Part shown: positions 30,000 through 40,380 of the stretch, piece by piece
How positions within the stretch are numbered: the first letter of the stretch is position 1
Layout: every line of letters starts with the position of its first letter
Assembly: GCA_000755425.1 (NCBI GenBank)
Contig: BBMT01000001.1
Span: forward strand, 434,001-498,000
DNA from: Vibrio maritimus
GTDB lineage: Bacteria > Pseudomonadota > Gammaproteobacteria > Enterobacterales > Vibrionaceae
Reading direction: 5' to 3'
Length of the DNA stretch: 64,000 nt
Notes under the pieces: model-generated
Told to the model about the DNA's origin: nothing
Database searches by the model: none
The model's input: the letters and a program-made list of their open reading frames with translations, nothing else
Position numbers and translations under genes: made by a program

Positions 30000-31990
30000 T
30001 TACTTCAATAGTTCTTTTGCTTTGCTTACTACATTCTCTGTAGTGAAGCCAAACATCTTAAATAGCTCACCTGCAGGCGCAGACTCACCAAAGGTAGTCA
30101 TACCAACGATCTTGCCGCCAAAGCCAACGTACTTATACCAGAAATCGGCAATGCCAGCTTCAACTGCAACACGTGCAGTCACGCTCGAAGGCAGTACAGA
30201 CTCACGGTATGCTTCGTCTTGCTTGTCGAATACATCCGTTGCTGGCATAGAGACCACGCGTACTTTCTTGCCATCTGCAGAAAGCTCAGCCGCTGCGTTA
30301 ACAGCTAGTTCAACTTCAGAACCAGTGGCGATAAGAATGAGCTCAGGTGTGCCGTCACAATCTTTTAGCACGTAGGCACCTTTTGCGATGTCAGCCACTT
30401 GCTGCGTGTCACGTTCTTGCTGGGCAAGGTTTTGGCGAGAGAAAATAAGCGACGTAGGACCGTCTTTACGCTCAATTGCAAATTTCCAAGCAACTGCTGA
30501 CTCAACTTGGTCACATGGACGCCATGTGCTCATGTTTGGCGTTAGGCGAAGTGATGCCATTTGCTCAACAGTTGGTGCGTTGGACCATCTTCACCTAGAC
30601 CGATAGAGTCGTGAGTGTAAACTTGGATGTTTTGCACCTTCATTAGCGCCGCCATACGCATTGCGTTACGAGCGTATTCCATAAACATTAGGAAGGTTGC
30701 ACCGTAAGGTACGAAACCGCCGTGCAGAGCGATACCGTTCATGATCGCTGTCATACCGAACTCGCGCACACCGTAGTGAATGTAGTTGCCTGACGCGTCT
30801 TCAGCGGTTAGAGATTTAGAACCAGACCACATAGTTAGGTTAGACGGAGCAAGGTCAGCAGAGCCACCTAGGAACTCAGGTAGCATTGCGCCAAATGCTT
30901 CTAGCGCGTTTTGAGACGCTTTACGAGAAGCGATGTTCGCAGGGTTTGCTTGAAGATCAGCAATGATTTGTGTTGCTTTCTCTTCCCACTCTGCTGGTAG
31001 TTCACCATTTACGCGGCGTTTGAATTCTGCTGCCAACTCTGGGTAGGCTGCCTCATACGCTGCAAGTTTCTCGTTCCACGCTGCTTCTTTCTCAGCGCCC
31101 GCTTGTTTCGCATCCCAATGCGCGTAAACGTCTGTCGGAATTTCAAATGGACCGTGCTCCCAACCTAGTTGTTTACGAGTTGCTGCAATTTCGTCAGCAC
31201 CTAGAGGTGCACCGTGACAGTCGTGTGAACCTGACTTGTTTGGTGAACCAAAGCCGATGATGGTTTTAGTACAAATAAGAGTAGGGCGCGGATCCGCTTT
31301 AGCAGCTTCAATAGCAGCATTGATAGCATCAGAATCGTGACCATCTACCGCTGGAATAACATGCCAGCCGTACGCTTCAAAACGCTTAGGTGTATCGTCT
31401 GAGAACCAACCTTCCACTTCGCCGTCGATTGAGATGCCGTTGTCATCCCAGAACGCAATGAGTTTGCCAAGGCCTAGTGTGCCTGCAAGCGAACATGCTT
31501 CGTGAGAGATACCTTCCATCAAACAACCGTCACCCATGAATGCATAGGTGTAGTGGTCGACGATGTCGTGACCTTCTTTGTTGAACTGAGCTGCTAGTGT
31601 TTTCTCAGCCAGCGCCATACCGACAGCGTTTGTAATGCCTTGGCCAAGAGGACCCGTTGTTGTTTCGATACCAGGTGCGTAACCGTATTCTGGGTGACCC
31701 GGTGTTTTCGAATGAAGTTGACGGAAGTTCTTTAGCTCTTCGATTGGTAGCTCATAGCCTGTCAGATGAAGCAATGAGTAGATCAGCATAGAGCCATGGC
31801 CGTTTGAAAGTACGAAACGGTCGCGGTCAGCCCACTCTGGGTTTGATGGGTTGTGGTTTAGGTGAGAACGCCAAAGTACTTCAGCGATATCAGCCATGCC
31901 CATAGGTGCGCCAGGGTGACCAGAGTTAGCTTGTTGAACACCGTCCATGCTTAGCGCACGGATAGCATTAGCGAGATGTTTACGATCCAT
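30000..31990 (-). CDS. tkt: Transketolase (frameshifted)
   Basis: The pentose-phosphate enzyme that moves two-carbon units between sugar phosphates using thiamine diphosphate. 663 residues after repair, the same as E. coli TktA. The N-terminal part has [13 protein letters not shown]...WDDN (TPP/Mg binding) and the catalytic His region GHPE. The conserved middle reads [12 protein letters not shown] and then breaks at about 30569-30572; the other frame resumes with [12 protein letters not shown]. One added C (CAACTG to CAACCTG) gives the expected GPTHQPVEQ. An undamaged product is expected in life. It lies downstream of tal. Confidence 0.93.
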
Positions 31991-32031
31991 AATACATTCC
32001 GAAAAAATTGATTATAAAGAGAGAAAATTGA

Positions 32032-32057
32032 AGAGGGGAACGCAAACGTTCCCCTCT
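32032..32057 (-). terminator. Strong stem-loop between tal and tkt
   Basis: An 11-pair stem (32032-32042 with 32047-32057) and a CAAA loop, followed on the minus strand by CAATTTTC. It may attenuate transcription between the two genes or stabilise the tal mRNA. Confidence 0.6.
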
Positions 32058-32072
32058 AGAAAATGATGTGGA

Positions 32073-33023
32073 TTAAAGCTTAGCTTCAATCATCGCCTCA
32101 AGTTTGCCTTGGTCGACAGCGAAGTTACGGATGCCTTCTGCTAGTTTTTCTACTGCCATTGGGTCTTGGTTGTGCTCCCATAGGAACTCAGCGTGAGTCA
32201 TTGCAGCAGGACGCTCTTTAGAGCCCTTAGAGTCAACTAGCTTCTCAGCAACTTCACCTTGTGCTTCTTCTAGCTCAGCAAGCAGCTGTGGGCTGATAGT
32301 TAGACGGTCACAGCCAGCGAGCTCAAGGATTTCACCTGTGTTACGGAAGCTTGCACCCATTACGACAGTGTTGTAGCCGTGGTCTTTGTAGTAGTTGTAG
32401 ATACCCGTTACAGAAATCACGCCTGGATCTTCTGATGCTTCGAAGTCGCGACCTTCTTTCGCTTTGTACCAGTCCATGATGCGGCCTACGAAAGGAGAGA
32501 TTAGGAAAACGCCTGCTTCAGCACATGCACGTGCTTGAGCGAATGAGAATAGAAGCGTCAGGTTACAGTTGATGCCTTCTTTTTCTAGGATCTCTGCTGC
32601 ACGGATGCCTTCCCAAGTAGAAGCTAGCTTAATAAGGATGCGGTCGTTTGCGATACCTGCATCGTTGTACATTTTCATTAGCTGACGGGCTTTCGCTACG
32701 CTGCCTTCCATATCGTAAGAAAGACGAGCATCAACTTCTGTTGAGATACGACCTGGGATGGTTTTTAGAATTTCTTTACCGATGTTAACTGCAAGCATGT
32801 CGCAAGTGTCTTGTACTTGCTGTGCTTTGTCGTCGCTTTGAGATTTCGCGTACTCAATAGCTTGGTCGATAAGAGGTGCGTATTCTTCGATCTGTGCCGC
32901 TTTTAAAATCAGAGAAGGGTTAGTTGTTGCGTCTTGTGGTTGGTACTTGCGAATCGCTTCGATATCGCCAGTGTCTGCAACAACAGTAGTTAGTTTGCGA
33001 AGTTGCTCTAATTTATTGCTCAT
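32073..33023 (-). CDS. tal: Transaldolase
   Basis: A 316-residue class I transaldolase of the TalB type (317 in E. coli). It moves a three-carbon unit between sedoheptulose-7-phosphate and glyceraldehyde-3-phosphate. The Schiff-base Lys is in [13 protein letters not shown], and [10 protein letters not shown] is intact near the N-terminus. It is the first gene of a tal-tkt unit and faces a SorC-type regulator. Confidence 0.96.
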   Translation of the reverse strand: MSNKLEQLRKLTTVVADTGDIEAIRKYQPQDATTNPSLILKAAQIEEYAPLIDQAIEYAKSQSDDKAQQVQDTCDMLAVNIGKEILKTIPGRISTEVDARLSYDMEGSVAKARQLMKMYNDAGIANDRILIKLASTWEGIRAAEILEKEGINCNLTLLFSFAQARACAEAGVFLISPFVGRIMDWYKAKEGRDFEASEDPGVISVTGIYNYYKDHGYNTVVMGASFRNTGEILELAGCDRLTISPQLLAELEEAQGEVAEKLVDSKGSKERPAAMTHAEFLWEHNQDPMAVEKLAEGIRNFAVDQGKLEAMIEAKL

Positions 33024-33461
33024 CGGTTCGTTCCTATTCTAGAGGGCAGAGAATTTGAGACTTAGCCTCGAAATACAAATGCTAAACAGCGGTTCAAAGA
33101 TTCACTTAATCCCCAACACCGCCAAAAGACTGCTTGGTCACGAGCGTCTACAATTGCCTGAACATTTGCATCACTCGTGAGTAAATGTTGAAGTCATATT
33201 TACCCTATGCACGATTAAAGTCAACCAAATACTAGTACAAAATCTGTTATTACTAGGGTTATTTTTGGTTTTTGCAGGTTCGCACAAATTTGTGGAGCAA
33301 AGATAGTAAACATAAGGCTCTGGCTTAGTGATGGTGGTGAAAAATTCCGCTGAGAATTTGTAATGAAGGTGAGCGAATGATATGGTGTCGATATGTTTGA
33401 GCATATGATTGAGCCATGAGCCAATGCTCATTTTTATAAAATCCTTGTGGTAAATGCATCG
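33024..33461. other. tal / SorC-regulator divergent control region
   Basis: About 440 bases without a gene. It holds AACATTT (33161-33167) and AAATGTT (33183-33189) as an inverted repeat flanking a second small palindrome, ACTC-GT-GAGT (33173-33182). This nested symmetry is a plausible operator for the neighbouring SorC-family regulator. Confidence 0.4.
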
Positions 33462-34459
33462 ATGAAGAATGACAACAACGAAACCAGCAACGACTTACTG
33501 ACCGAAATCGCGGTGGCCTACTATCAAGACGGGGCGACACAAGAGGAGATATCGAAGAAGTTTGGTGTTTCTCGTGCCAAGATTGGCCGTTTACTTAAAC
33601 AGGCTAGGGATGAAGGTATCGTTGAAATCACGGTTAAATATCACCCGGTTTACAGTGCCAAGATTGAACAACGACTTATTGAACGCTTTGGCGTTAAACG
33701 CGCACTGATTGCTCTCGACCAACCAGATGAAGAGTCGCAGCGCATGCAAGTGGGTGGCTTAGTATCTAACTATTTGGCCCAAACCCTTCGAGGCGGTACG
33801 GTTGTCACGGTAGGGCAAGGCCGAAATGTGTCGGCGGTTGCTCATCATATGGGGGTTATCGCACCGCGCGATTGTAAATTCGTGTGTGGTATCGGTGGTA
33901 TCCACCCTAGAGGCGGGCGCTTCAACGCAGACCATATCTGCCGTCAATTAGCAAAAAAGTACGGTGGCACTTCCGAAACACTTTATGCACCTGCTTATGC
34001 TGAAAATCGCGACCAGAAAATGGCCTTTATGCAGAACGCGACTGTAAAGCAGACGCTAGACTTGGCTCGCAAAGCTGACGTGGCAGTCGTCGGTGTCGGT
34101 GACATGAGCGAAAACAGTTACATGGTGGATTTAGGTTGGTTCACGACTGAGAAGTGGTTCAGTCTCGTTTGAATCAGGGCGTTGTTGGGGATTTCGCTGG
34201 CTATGATTTTTTCGATATTCAAGGAAGAGCGGCCAACACTGTAATGAGTGACCGCGTCATCGGATTGGGACTTGAAGAGTTTCGTCGGATTTCAGAAGTG
34301 ATTGCGATTGCGTCCGAAAACAGTAAACCAATGGCACTGCTTGGTGCGCTTCGCACAGGTGTCGTCGATGTTGTCGCAACCAGCGTTAGCAACGCACTGA
34401 CAGTACTTAACCTAGATGAACAGATGCTAAGCCTGCCAGACAGCCCACAGCAAGATTAG
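33462..34459 (+). CDS. SorC-family sugar-binding regulator (frameshifted)
   Basis: About 332 residues. The N-terminal HTH (AVAYYQDGATQEEISKKFGVSRAKIGRLLKQ) and a SorC sugar-phosphate-binding domain (VGQGRNVSAV, GGIHPRGGRF, GVGDMSENSYM) are clear. The frame breaks at about 34151-34153 after WFTTE and resumes as VVQSRLNQGVVGDFAG; one added A or G restores it. I chose ATG 33462 over GTG 33447, which would add five residues. Divergent from tal-tkt, so control of that operon by a phosphosugar is inferred. Its stop overlaps the stop of the convergent LysR gene. Confidence 0.83.
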
Positions 34460-35346
34460 GAAAACTCCGTCTCTTTAATGACATCAAGTAGAAAAGAATA
34501 TCGCGCGGCTAGCCGTTTACGTTTCTTCTGCACAAAGTATAGGGGCTCACTCACGAGCTCCACTGTCTGCCAGACATCCACTTTATCTTTATATTCTGAA
34601 TATTCGATAGCGACCTTGGGCAATACGGTGACGCCAATACCCATTGCGACAGGCTGCAAGATCTGACTGTGTTGATTGATATAGCTAACTTTTCGAAAGT
34701 CTTGCCACTCAACACTTTCTAACTCTGCAAGTCCACTTTGATCAATTAACTTTTGTAAATAGTACTGAGCATCAGGGTGGTCAATAACACCTAACTGCTC
34801 TAACGCCTCTCGCGGGCTGAATTTCGAGACTGAAGACTTTGAGCCAATTAGGCACAATTCCAGTTTTCCTAAGTGCTCTGCGGATAGATCAGGGTGCTGT
34901 GGTACGGCAGTAACAATGCCAGAGTCTATGCTGCCGTTGGCGACACTCTCTATGACGCGTCGATTGGGAGCGGCTTCGATGTTCACTCTCAAGCCTGGGT
35001 ATTGAGTCTGGAGATGAAGAAGTTTTGGATAAAGCGCCGTGCTTATCGCGCCAGATGCCGAAAAACTGAGGCTCCCAGACTCAGGATCATCGTATTTCAG
35101 CTTTTCCAGTAATGACACTTCTCGCTTGGCCAATTCACACGCATAGTCGTACACCAGCCTACCTTGCTCGGTGAGCTCAAAAGTTTTTCCTTCCCGAGTG
35201 ATCAACTCAGCTTTGAGGCTAGTTTCAAGCTTTTTAATGTGCTGGCTAACACCAGGCTGAGTCATAAACAGCTTTTCGGCCGTTTGGGTAAAGTGACCAA
35301 TCTCTACTAGAGTTTTAAACGTATTAAGCCAAGTTGTGTTAATCAT
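34456..35346 (-). CDS. LysR-family regulator
   Basis: About 296 residues from the chosen ATG (MINTTWLNTFKTLVEIGHF). The frame is open for 35 more codons upstream, but LysR proteins start at this point. The HTH (FTQTAEKLFMTQPGVSQHIKKLE) is typical, and the effector domain runs to the end. It diverges from the glyoxalase-like gene, its probable target. The last four bases are shared with the convergent SorC regulator. Confidence 0.88.
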   Translation of the reverse strand: MINTTWLNTFKTLVEIGHFTQTAEKLFMTQPGVSQHIKKLETSLKAELITREGKTFELTEQGRLVYDYACELAKREVSLLEKLKYDDPESGSLSFSASGAISTALYPKLLHLQTQYPGLRVNIEAAPNRRVIESVANGSIDSGIVTAVPQHPDLSAEHLGKLELCLIGSKSSVSKFSPREALEQLGVIDHPDAQYYLQKLIDQSGLAELESVEWQDFRKVSYINQHSQILQPVAMGIGVTVLPKVAIEYSEYKDKVDVWQTVELVSEPLYFVQKKRKRLAARYSFLLDVIKETEFS

Positions 35347-35453
35347 ACACTCTACATTTGATAACAAATCCTTATTGCTTGAAGAGTATATGATAAATAA
35401 CGACGAATCCATCAGAAGTATCTTATTCTCAACGAGAGAGAGGGACACCACTC

Positions 35454-35975
35454 ATGACGTCACCCAATACCAACCACACTTATCCACGTACTTTTAGCCA
35501 CATTGGAATATCGGTTCCTGATTTGGAAGCTGCCGTGAAGTTTTACACCGAAGTTTTGGGCTGGTACTTAATTATGCCGCCAACCGATGTCACTGAAGAC
35601 GACTCCGCCATAGGCGTTATGTGTACCGACGTATTTGGAGAAGGATGGAATCATTTTCGTATCGCGCACATGTCGACGGGTGATCGCATTGGTGTCGAAC
35701 TGTTTCAATTTGATAATCAAGAAAACCCAGAAGATAACTTCGAGTACTGGAAAACGGGCATTTTCCATTTCTGCGTGCAAGACCCGGATGTAGAAGGGCT
35801 CGCTGAGAAAATTGTCGCTGCAGGTGGCAAGCGCCGAATGAAGGAGCCGCGCTATTACTATCCGGGGGAAAAGCCGTATCGTATGATCTATATGGAAGAC
35901 CCGTTTGGAAATATCCTTGAAATCTACTCGCACAGTTACGAGCTGCATTATTCTAGTGGAGCTTACACTGGCTGA
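35454..35975 (+). CDS. VOC-superfamily (glyoxalase/dioxygenase-fold) protein
   Basis: A 173-residue single-gene unit with GGGAC upstream. It has the VOC fold: HIGISVPDLEAAVKFYTEVLGW, then GVELFQF, HFCVQDPDVEGLAEKI and MEDPFGNILEIYSHS. The metal positions (His in SHIGI, Glu in VELFQF, His in FHFCV, Glu in LEIYS) look conserved. The exact reaction is not readable; members include lactoylglutathione lyases and ring-cleaving enzymes. The divergent LysR gene probably regulates it. Confidence 0.82.
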   Translation: MTSPNTNHTYPRTFSHIGISVPDLEAAVKFYTEVLGWYLIMPPTDVTEDDSAIGVMCTDVFGEGWNHFRIAHMSTGDRIGVELFQFDNQENPEDNFEYWKTGIFHFCVQDPDVEGLAEKIVAAGGKRRMKEPRYYYPGEKPYRMIYMEDPFGNILEIYSHSYELHYSSGAYTG

Positions 35976-36009
35976 TCGAGCATCAACATTTGGAGTCTAG
36001 TGAACAAAA

Positions 36010-36032
36010 GCGCCGCCCATGAAGGGCGGCGC
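36010..36032 (-). terminator. Terminator of the sseA gene
   Basis: A G/C-rich nine-pair stem (36010-36018 with 36024-36032) followed on the minus strand by TTTTGTT. It also lies just after the VOC gene and may serve both. Confidence 0.75.
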
Positions 36033-36061
36033 TGCAATAAGCGTATTCCTAAGAACGACAA

Positions 36062-36895
36062 TTAAACTTCTAGCGGTAAGTCTGTTCTTTGTCCCCATTC
36101 CGTCCACGAGCCATCATAGACTGACAAGTTGGTGTACCCACAAATATAAGCACCAAGAGCTAGAATGCATGCCGTTACACCTGAGCCACAACTGAACACT
36201 AAATGCTCGCGCTTGCTGCCACTGATGGATGCAAACAGAGGTGCTAACTCTTCCTGAGGCTTTAATGTACCGCCTTCCATAAGCTCGGCAAATGGCAAAC
36301 AGACGGCACTGGGAATGTGGCCGCTGCGCACGCCTTCTCTAGGCTCTGGAGTTTCTCCTCTAAAACGAGCCAGAGAGCGAGCATCGACGATGCGAGCATT
36401 GCGCTTTTGCGCGTGGTCTAACACTTGCTCTGCCGATAAAAAATAGTGGCTGTCGAGCGATTGAGATAGCTCAGCAGGCTGTGGTGTTGAATAGTCATTA
36501 TCCACCTCAAAGCCAGACTCTTTCCATGCCGGAAGACCGCCAGAAAGCACGTATACCTTTTCAATACCTAATGACTTTAACATCCACCATGCACGTGGTG
36601 ATGCAAACGTCCCGGAGTTGTCATACACGACGATGGTACTGGAGGACTGTATACCTAGATTCGATGCCAGAGCATTAAAACGCTCAGCCGATGGCATCAT
36701 GTGTGGCAGCGTGGCGGCTGGATCGCAAAATACCGCATCATAATCAAAGCGCTGTGCCCCCGGTATGGCACCGCTTTTGTCTTTTTGCGGCTCAAGAGGA
36801 ATTTGAAACTCGATGCTGGCATCAAGAACTATGGTGTTAGGGTTGGCGGCAAGTTGTGAGTGAAGCCACTGGGGAGAGACGAGGGTGTTGGTCAT
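36062..36895 (-). CDS. sseA: 3-mercaptopyruvate sulfurtransferase
   Basis: A 277-residue two-domain rhodanese. The N-terminal rhodanese repeat lacks the catalytic Cys. The C-terminal one has the active loop CGSGVTA preceded by VFS, the signature of mercaptopyruvate sulfurtransferase rather than thiosulfate sulfurtransferase (CRKGVT). It transfers sulfur from 3-mercaptopyruvate to acceptors. Length matches E. coli SseA (281). Confidence 0.9.
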   Translation of the reverse strand: MTNTLVSPQWLHSQLAANPNTIVLDASIEFQIPLEPQKDKSGAIPGAQRFDYDAVFCDPAATLPHMMPSAERFNALASNLGIQSSSTIVVYDNSGTFASPRAWWMLKSLGIEKVYVLSGGLPAWKESGFEVDNDYSTPQPAELSQSLDSHYFLSAEQVLDHAQKRNARIVDARSLARFRGETPEPREGVRSGHIPSAVCLPFAELMEGGTLKPQEELAPLFASISGSKREHLVFSCGSGVTACILALGAYICGYTNLSVYDGSWTEWGQRTDLPLEV

Positions 36896-36999
36896 AAGCC
36901 ACTTCCTTATTATTGTTTTATTCCTTATTTTTAGGATGCAGGCTAATCGCGGCGATGTCTATACCCGCTTTCTTGGTACAAACTGAAGTGTGAGCATGG

Positions 37000-37308
37000 T
37001 CAGCGTGGTAAGCACTGTCCAAGTTGGTAGGTATTGGCCTTGCCCAAGGAAGAAGAGGTGACGTTGAGCTCGATTTGTGAGCCAATAGGGCATAGGGAGT
37101 TCTGATTGGTAACCAATCTAGTTGTCGAGCCATCGGCAAGCTTCACCACCATATAGTGGCGATTGCCATCAAGAGATTGTGTAAGAACATGGTTTTGCAC
37201 AGTTGCAGTGACTGTGCGGTCGATAGCAGGGCTGGTTACCTTAAGTAACACCAACAATAGGCTCACGCCAGCAAGAAGAAGGATAAACGCGATAGCGAAT
37301 GGTTTCAT
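37000..37308 (-). CDS. Small membrane-anchored protein, unknown function
   Basis: A 102-residue protein with an N-terminal helix (about 4-24) and a short beta-rich periplasmic domain with two cysteines (NSLCPIGSQ and LGQCLPR) that could form a disulfide. It lies 32 bases downstream of moeB on the same strand, so it may be cotranscribed. I do not recognise the family. Confidence 0.65.
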   Translation of the reverse strand: MKPFAIAFILLLAGVSLLLVLLKVTSPAIDRTVTATVQNHVLTQSLDGNRHYMVVKLADGSTTRLVTNQNSLCPIGSQIELNVTSSSLGKANTYQLGQCLPR

Positions 37309-37340
37309 GCGACGTACTCCTTTGTTGGTGTCGAATAGAA

Positions 37341-38096
37341 TCAGCTACAGACGGGGCATTGTTTAGATTTAGGCAGTCCCAGCTCGCGCCAGCTTAATGT
37401 GAGTCCATCAAATAGCATCAGCTTAGCGACTTTCGGTGTTCCATAGTTGGCAATGACCTTGATGGCTTCCAATGCTTGGGTTGCCCCAATGATGCCGACA
37501 ATAGGTGACATCACACCCGCTTCAACACAGCTTAGACTGGTTTCTCCAAACAGTGCGCTCAAACAGCAATAGCATGGTTGCGTGCTGTCATGATAGGTAA
37601 AGACAGAAATTTGTCCTTCCATACGAATTGCCGCGCCGCACACCAAAGGGATTTTATGTGGATAACACAGACGATTAAGTTGGTTGCGTGTTTCCACATT
37701 GTCTGTCGCATCTAGCACAAGCGTATGTTTGATGATTTGCGCTTCAAGCTCTTCATCGCTCAAACGCTTATCCAAAGTGTGAACGATGAGATGAGGGTTG
37801 AGCTTCTCCAACGCTTGCCTTGCTGAGTCCACTTTCTTAAGTCCGATGCTAGCGTCATGATGCAGTACTTGGCGCTGCAAGTTTGATAGCTCGACCACAT
37901 CATCGTCTACCAAGGTCAAAGTGCCAACGCCCGCAGCAGCGAGATATTGGCTGGCAGCACAGCCGAGGCCACCAGCACCGATGATAAGGATAGAAGATTG
38001 CTTGAGCGCTTCTTGGCCGTCAAAATCAAAGTTTTTTAGAATAATTTGACGGTTGTAGCGAAGCATCTCTTCATCAGAAAGAATATCCAAAATCAC
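37341..38096 (-). CDS. moeB: MoeB molybdopterin-synthase adenylyltransferase
   Basis: A 251-residue E1-like enzyme that adenylates the C-terminus of MoaD in molybdenum-cofactor synthesis. It has the nucleotide-binding GAGGLGCAASQYLAAAG, the acidic LVDDDVVELSNLQRQ, the zinc-binding CYCC motif and C-terminal CPVC. It follows moeA by three bases. The cofactor made serves NapA encoded in the same window. Confidence 0.94.
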   Translation of the reverse strand: MILDILSDEEMLRYNRQIILKNFDFDGQEALKQSSILIIGAGGLGCAASQYLAAAGVGTLTLVDDDVVELSNLQRQVLHHDASIGLKKVDSARQALEKLNPHLIVHTLDKRLSDEELEAQIIKHTLVLDATDNVETRNQLNRLCYPHKIPLVCGAAIRMEGQISVFTYHDSTQPCYCCLSALFGETSLSCVEAGVMSPIVGIIGATQALEAIKVIANYGTPKVAKLMLFDGLTLSWRELGLPKSKQCPVCS

Positions 38097-38099
38097 CTC

Positions 38100-39347
38100 T
38101 TAGAACAGTGTTGGATTGAATAATTGGATTTGTACAGTCTCACCAACTTCTACTGAGCCGCGCTCGCGCTCTAACACGACAAAGCAGTTAGCTAGGCTCA
38201 TAGAGCGGAATGCACCAGAGCTTTGGTTACCCGTTGTTTCCACTACAAACTGGCCATTTTCAATTCGGTAGATACCACGCTGATAATCCGTGCGACCCGG
38301 CGCTTTCTTGAATGCGCTACGAGTGATAGCTGGGATAGATTCCGGCGCTTTCCACTCACTGTTACCACCCAGCTTAGCAAGCAGAGGCTGAACCAAAACA
38401 TACATAGTCAGTACAGCCGAAACAGGGTTTCCTGGAAGACCGCAGAACCATGCATTATCAAGCTCGCCAAAAGCAAAAGGTTTACCTGGCTTAATCGCAA
38501 GTTTCCAAAAACCGATTTGCCCAAGCTCTTCGAGAATATCTTTGGTGTAGTCTGCTTCACCCACGCTTACGCCGCCTGAGGTGATCACTACATCGGCCAT
38601 TTGCTGTGCGTTCTCAAAGGTTGCTTTTAGTGTGTCTTGGCAGTCAGGAATGATGCCTAAGTCAATCGCTTCACAGCCAAAGTTTTCAATCAGTGGTTTA
38701 ATGCCGTAGCGGTTGCTGTCATAGATTTGACCTGGCTCTAGCTCGCTACCGAGTGGTTTGAGTTCATCACCCGTGGAGAAAAATGCCACCTTCGGTTTGC
38801 GATAAACGCTAATGTGGCTGATGCCAAGTGTCGCAATCATTGGAATATCACGCGCAGTTAGGCGAGCACCTTTGTTCAATACCACATCGTTAGCACGAAT
38901 ATCATCACCAGTAGGGCGGATGTTCATGTTGGTTTTGATGTTTGGCTGATCAAAGGTGATAAGGTCACCGTCTGTGGTGGTATTTTCTTGCATGATCACC
39001 GCGTCACAGCCCGAAGGGATTTGAGCGCCAGTCATAATACGAATGGTAGTTTGCGCTGGCCATTCACCTTCAAAAGGAGCGCCAGCAAATGATTTTCCAA
39101 CCATTTTCATGGTGGTTGATTGCTCGAAATCGCAAAGGCGAATGGCATAACCATCCATCGCTGAGTTATCAAATGGTGGGACATTAATTGGAGAGAGAAT
39201 GTCTTCTGCCAATACGTACCCCAGCGCTTCAGCGAGCGGCAAGGTAATGGTATCGATAATTGGCGTGATTGGTGTGAGCATTTTATTCAATGCTTCTTCT
39301 ATAGGCATCAAGCCCGGTGCGTCGCAGCAACCCATAAGATAAGTCAT
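38100..39347 (-). CDS. moeA: MoeA molybdopterin molybdenumtransferase
   Basis: About 415 residues. It inserts molybdate into adenylated molybdopterin. PPFDNSAMDGYAIR, IMTGAQIPSGCDAVIMQE, FFSTGDEL and TSGGVSVGEADYTK are all present. The frame is open 30 codons upstream, but homology begins at the ..CCDAPGLMPIEEALNKM segment, so I chose the ATG at 39347 (39335 is the alternative). It is in an operon with moeB and faces folE. Confidence 0.93.
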   Translation of the reverse strand: MTYLMGCCDAPGLMPIEEALNKMLTPITPIIDTITLPLAEALGYVLAEDILSPINVPPFDNSAMDGYAIRLCDFEQSTTMKMVGKSFAGAPFEGEWPAQTTIRIMTGAQIPSGCDAVIMQENTTTDGDLITFDQPNIKTNMNIRPTGDDIRANDVVLNKGARLTARDIPMIATLGISHISVYRKPKVAFFSTGDELKPLGSELEPGQIYDSNRYGIKPLIENFGCEAIDLGIIPDCQDTLKATFENAQQMADVVITSGGVSVGEADYTKDILEELGQIGFWKLAIKPGKPFAFGELDNAWFCGLPGNPVSAVLTMYVLVQPLLAKLGGNSEWKAPESIPAITRSAFKKAPGRTDYQRGIYRIENGQFVVETTGNQSSGAFRSMSLANCFVVLERERGSVEVGETVQIQLFNPTLF

Positions 39348-39537
39348 CCTAATTGAATCTTTAAAACCAATTGACTGTAACACATTTTTGCCAGCGAATG
39401 GCTTATCCCTTTGGACAAAAGCGACTATTTGAACCACAAATCATTGCAGTTACAAAGCAATACGGAATTTGTGGGTGTAATTAACATTAAATCCGAGTAT
39501 CCTTGTCTGCTTACGGGAGTTAGTGCGAGGATGTAAG

Positions 39538-40188
39538 ATGTCAGGTTTAAGTGAATCAGCAAAATTGGTAAAAGCAGCGTTATCAGAGCGCGGTTTGGAG
39601 ACACCAATGTTGCCAAATGAAGTGTCGAGAGAAGAAAAGAAAGAACGTATTGAACACCACATGCGTGAGATCTTAACTCTACTTCAATTGGATCTCGCCG
39701 ATGACAGCTTGATGGAAACGCCGCAACGCATCGCAAAGATGTATGTGGATGAAATCTTCTCTGGTCTTGATTACCAGAACTTCCCAAAAATCACCGTCAT
39801 CGAAAACAAAATGGACGTCAGTGAAATGGTGCGTGTTAAAGACATCACGGTGACCAGTACTTGCGAACATCATTTGGTGACTATCGATGGTAAAGCTGCA
39901 GTGGCGTATATTCACGTGGAAAAATCATCGGCCTATCGAAGATCAACCGCATTGTCAGATTTTTCGCTCAGCGCCCACAAGTGCAAGAGCGCATGACACA
40001 GCAAATTCTAGTTGCCCTGCAGACACTACTCGAAACAGATGATGTAGCAGTGACTATGGACGCCGTTCACTACTGCGTGAAGTCACGCGGTGTGATGGAT
40101 GCAACCAGTGAGACAACAACAACCGCTTTGTGGAATTTTCAAGTCTAACCCAGCAACGCGTCATGAATTTTTGCATGGTTTGCGCTAA
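39538..40188 (+). CDS. folE: GTP cyclohydrolase I (two frameshifts)
   Basis: The first enzyme of folate and pterin synthesis. The N-terminal half matches E. coli FolE closely ([36 protein letters not shown] with the zinc Cys and His). The frame breaks at the A run 39920-39924; adding one A gives [11 protein letters not shown]. That frame stops at 40148, but the true C-terminus ([16 protein letters not shown]) continues in a third frame to 40188, needing two more bases near 40130-40133. With both repairs the protein has about 217 residues, the family length. ATG 39538 with GAGG upstream is preferred over GTG 39523. Confidence 0.92.
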
Positions 40189-40213
40189 ATCTCTCGAATG
40201 TAAATAAAATGCT

Positions 40214-40244
40214 AATAACGCCCTCTAAATTAAGAGGCGTTATT
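40214..40244 (+). terminator. Probable terminator of folE
   Basis: AATAACGCC-TCT pairs with AGAGGCGTTATT with one bulged C, followed by a T-rich stretch. Confidence 0.6.
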
Positions 40245-40380
40245 GTATTTGTCACTGCTTTTCGTTCATACTATTGATTACATAAAAGATTTAATCAGAA
40301 AGAATCGGCATTTATATAAGTGCACTATAACGATTAATAGCATAATAAGCCGAAGCACTTCTTTCAGTTGGACTAGGTAG

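Noticed and set aside
30000..31990. Transketolase as a pseudogene
   Set aside because: Both halves keep full family conservation with total length equal to E. coli TktA after adding one base.
39523..39537. GTG start for folE giving five extra residues
   Set aside because: The ATG at 39538 has a well-spaced GAGG and matches where homologues begin.
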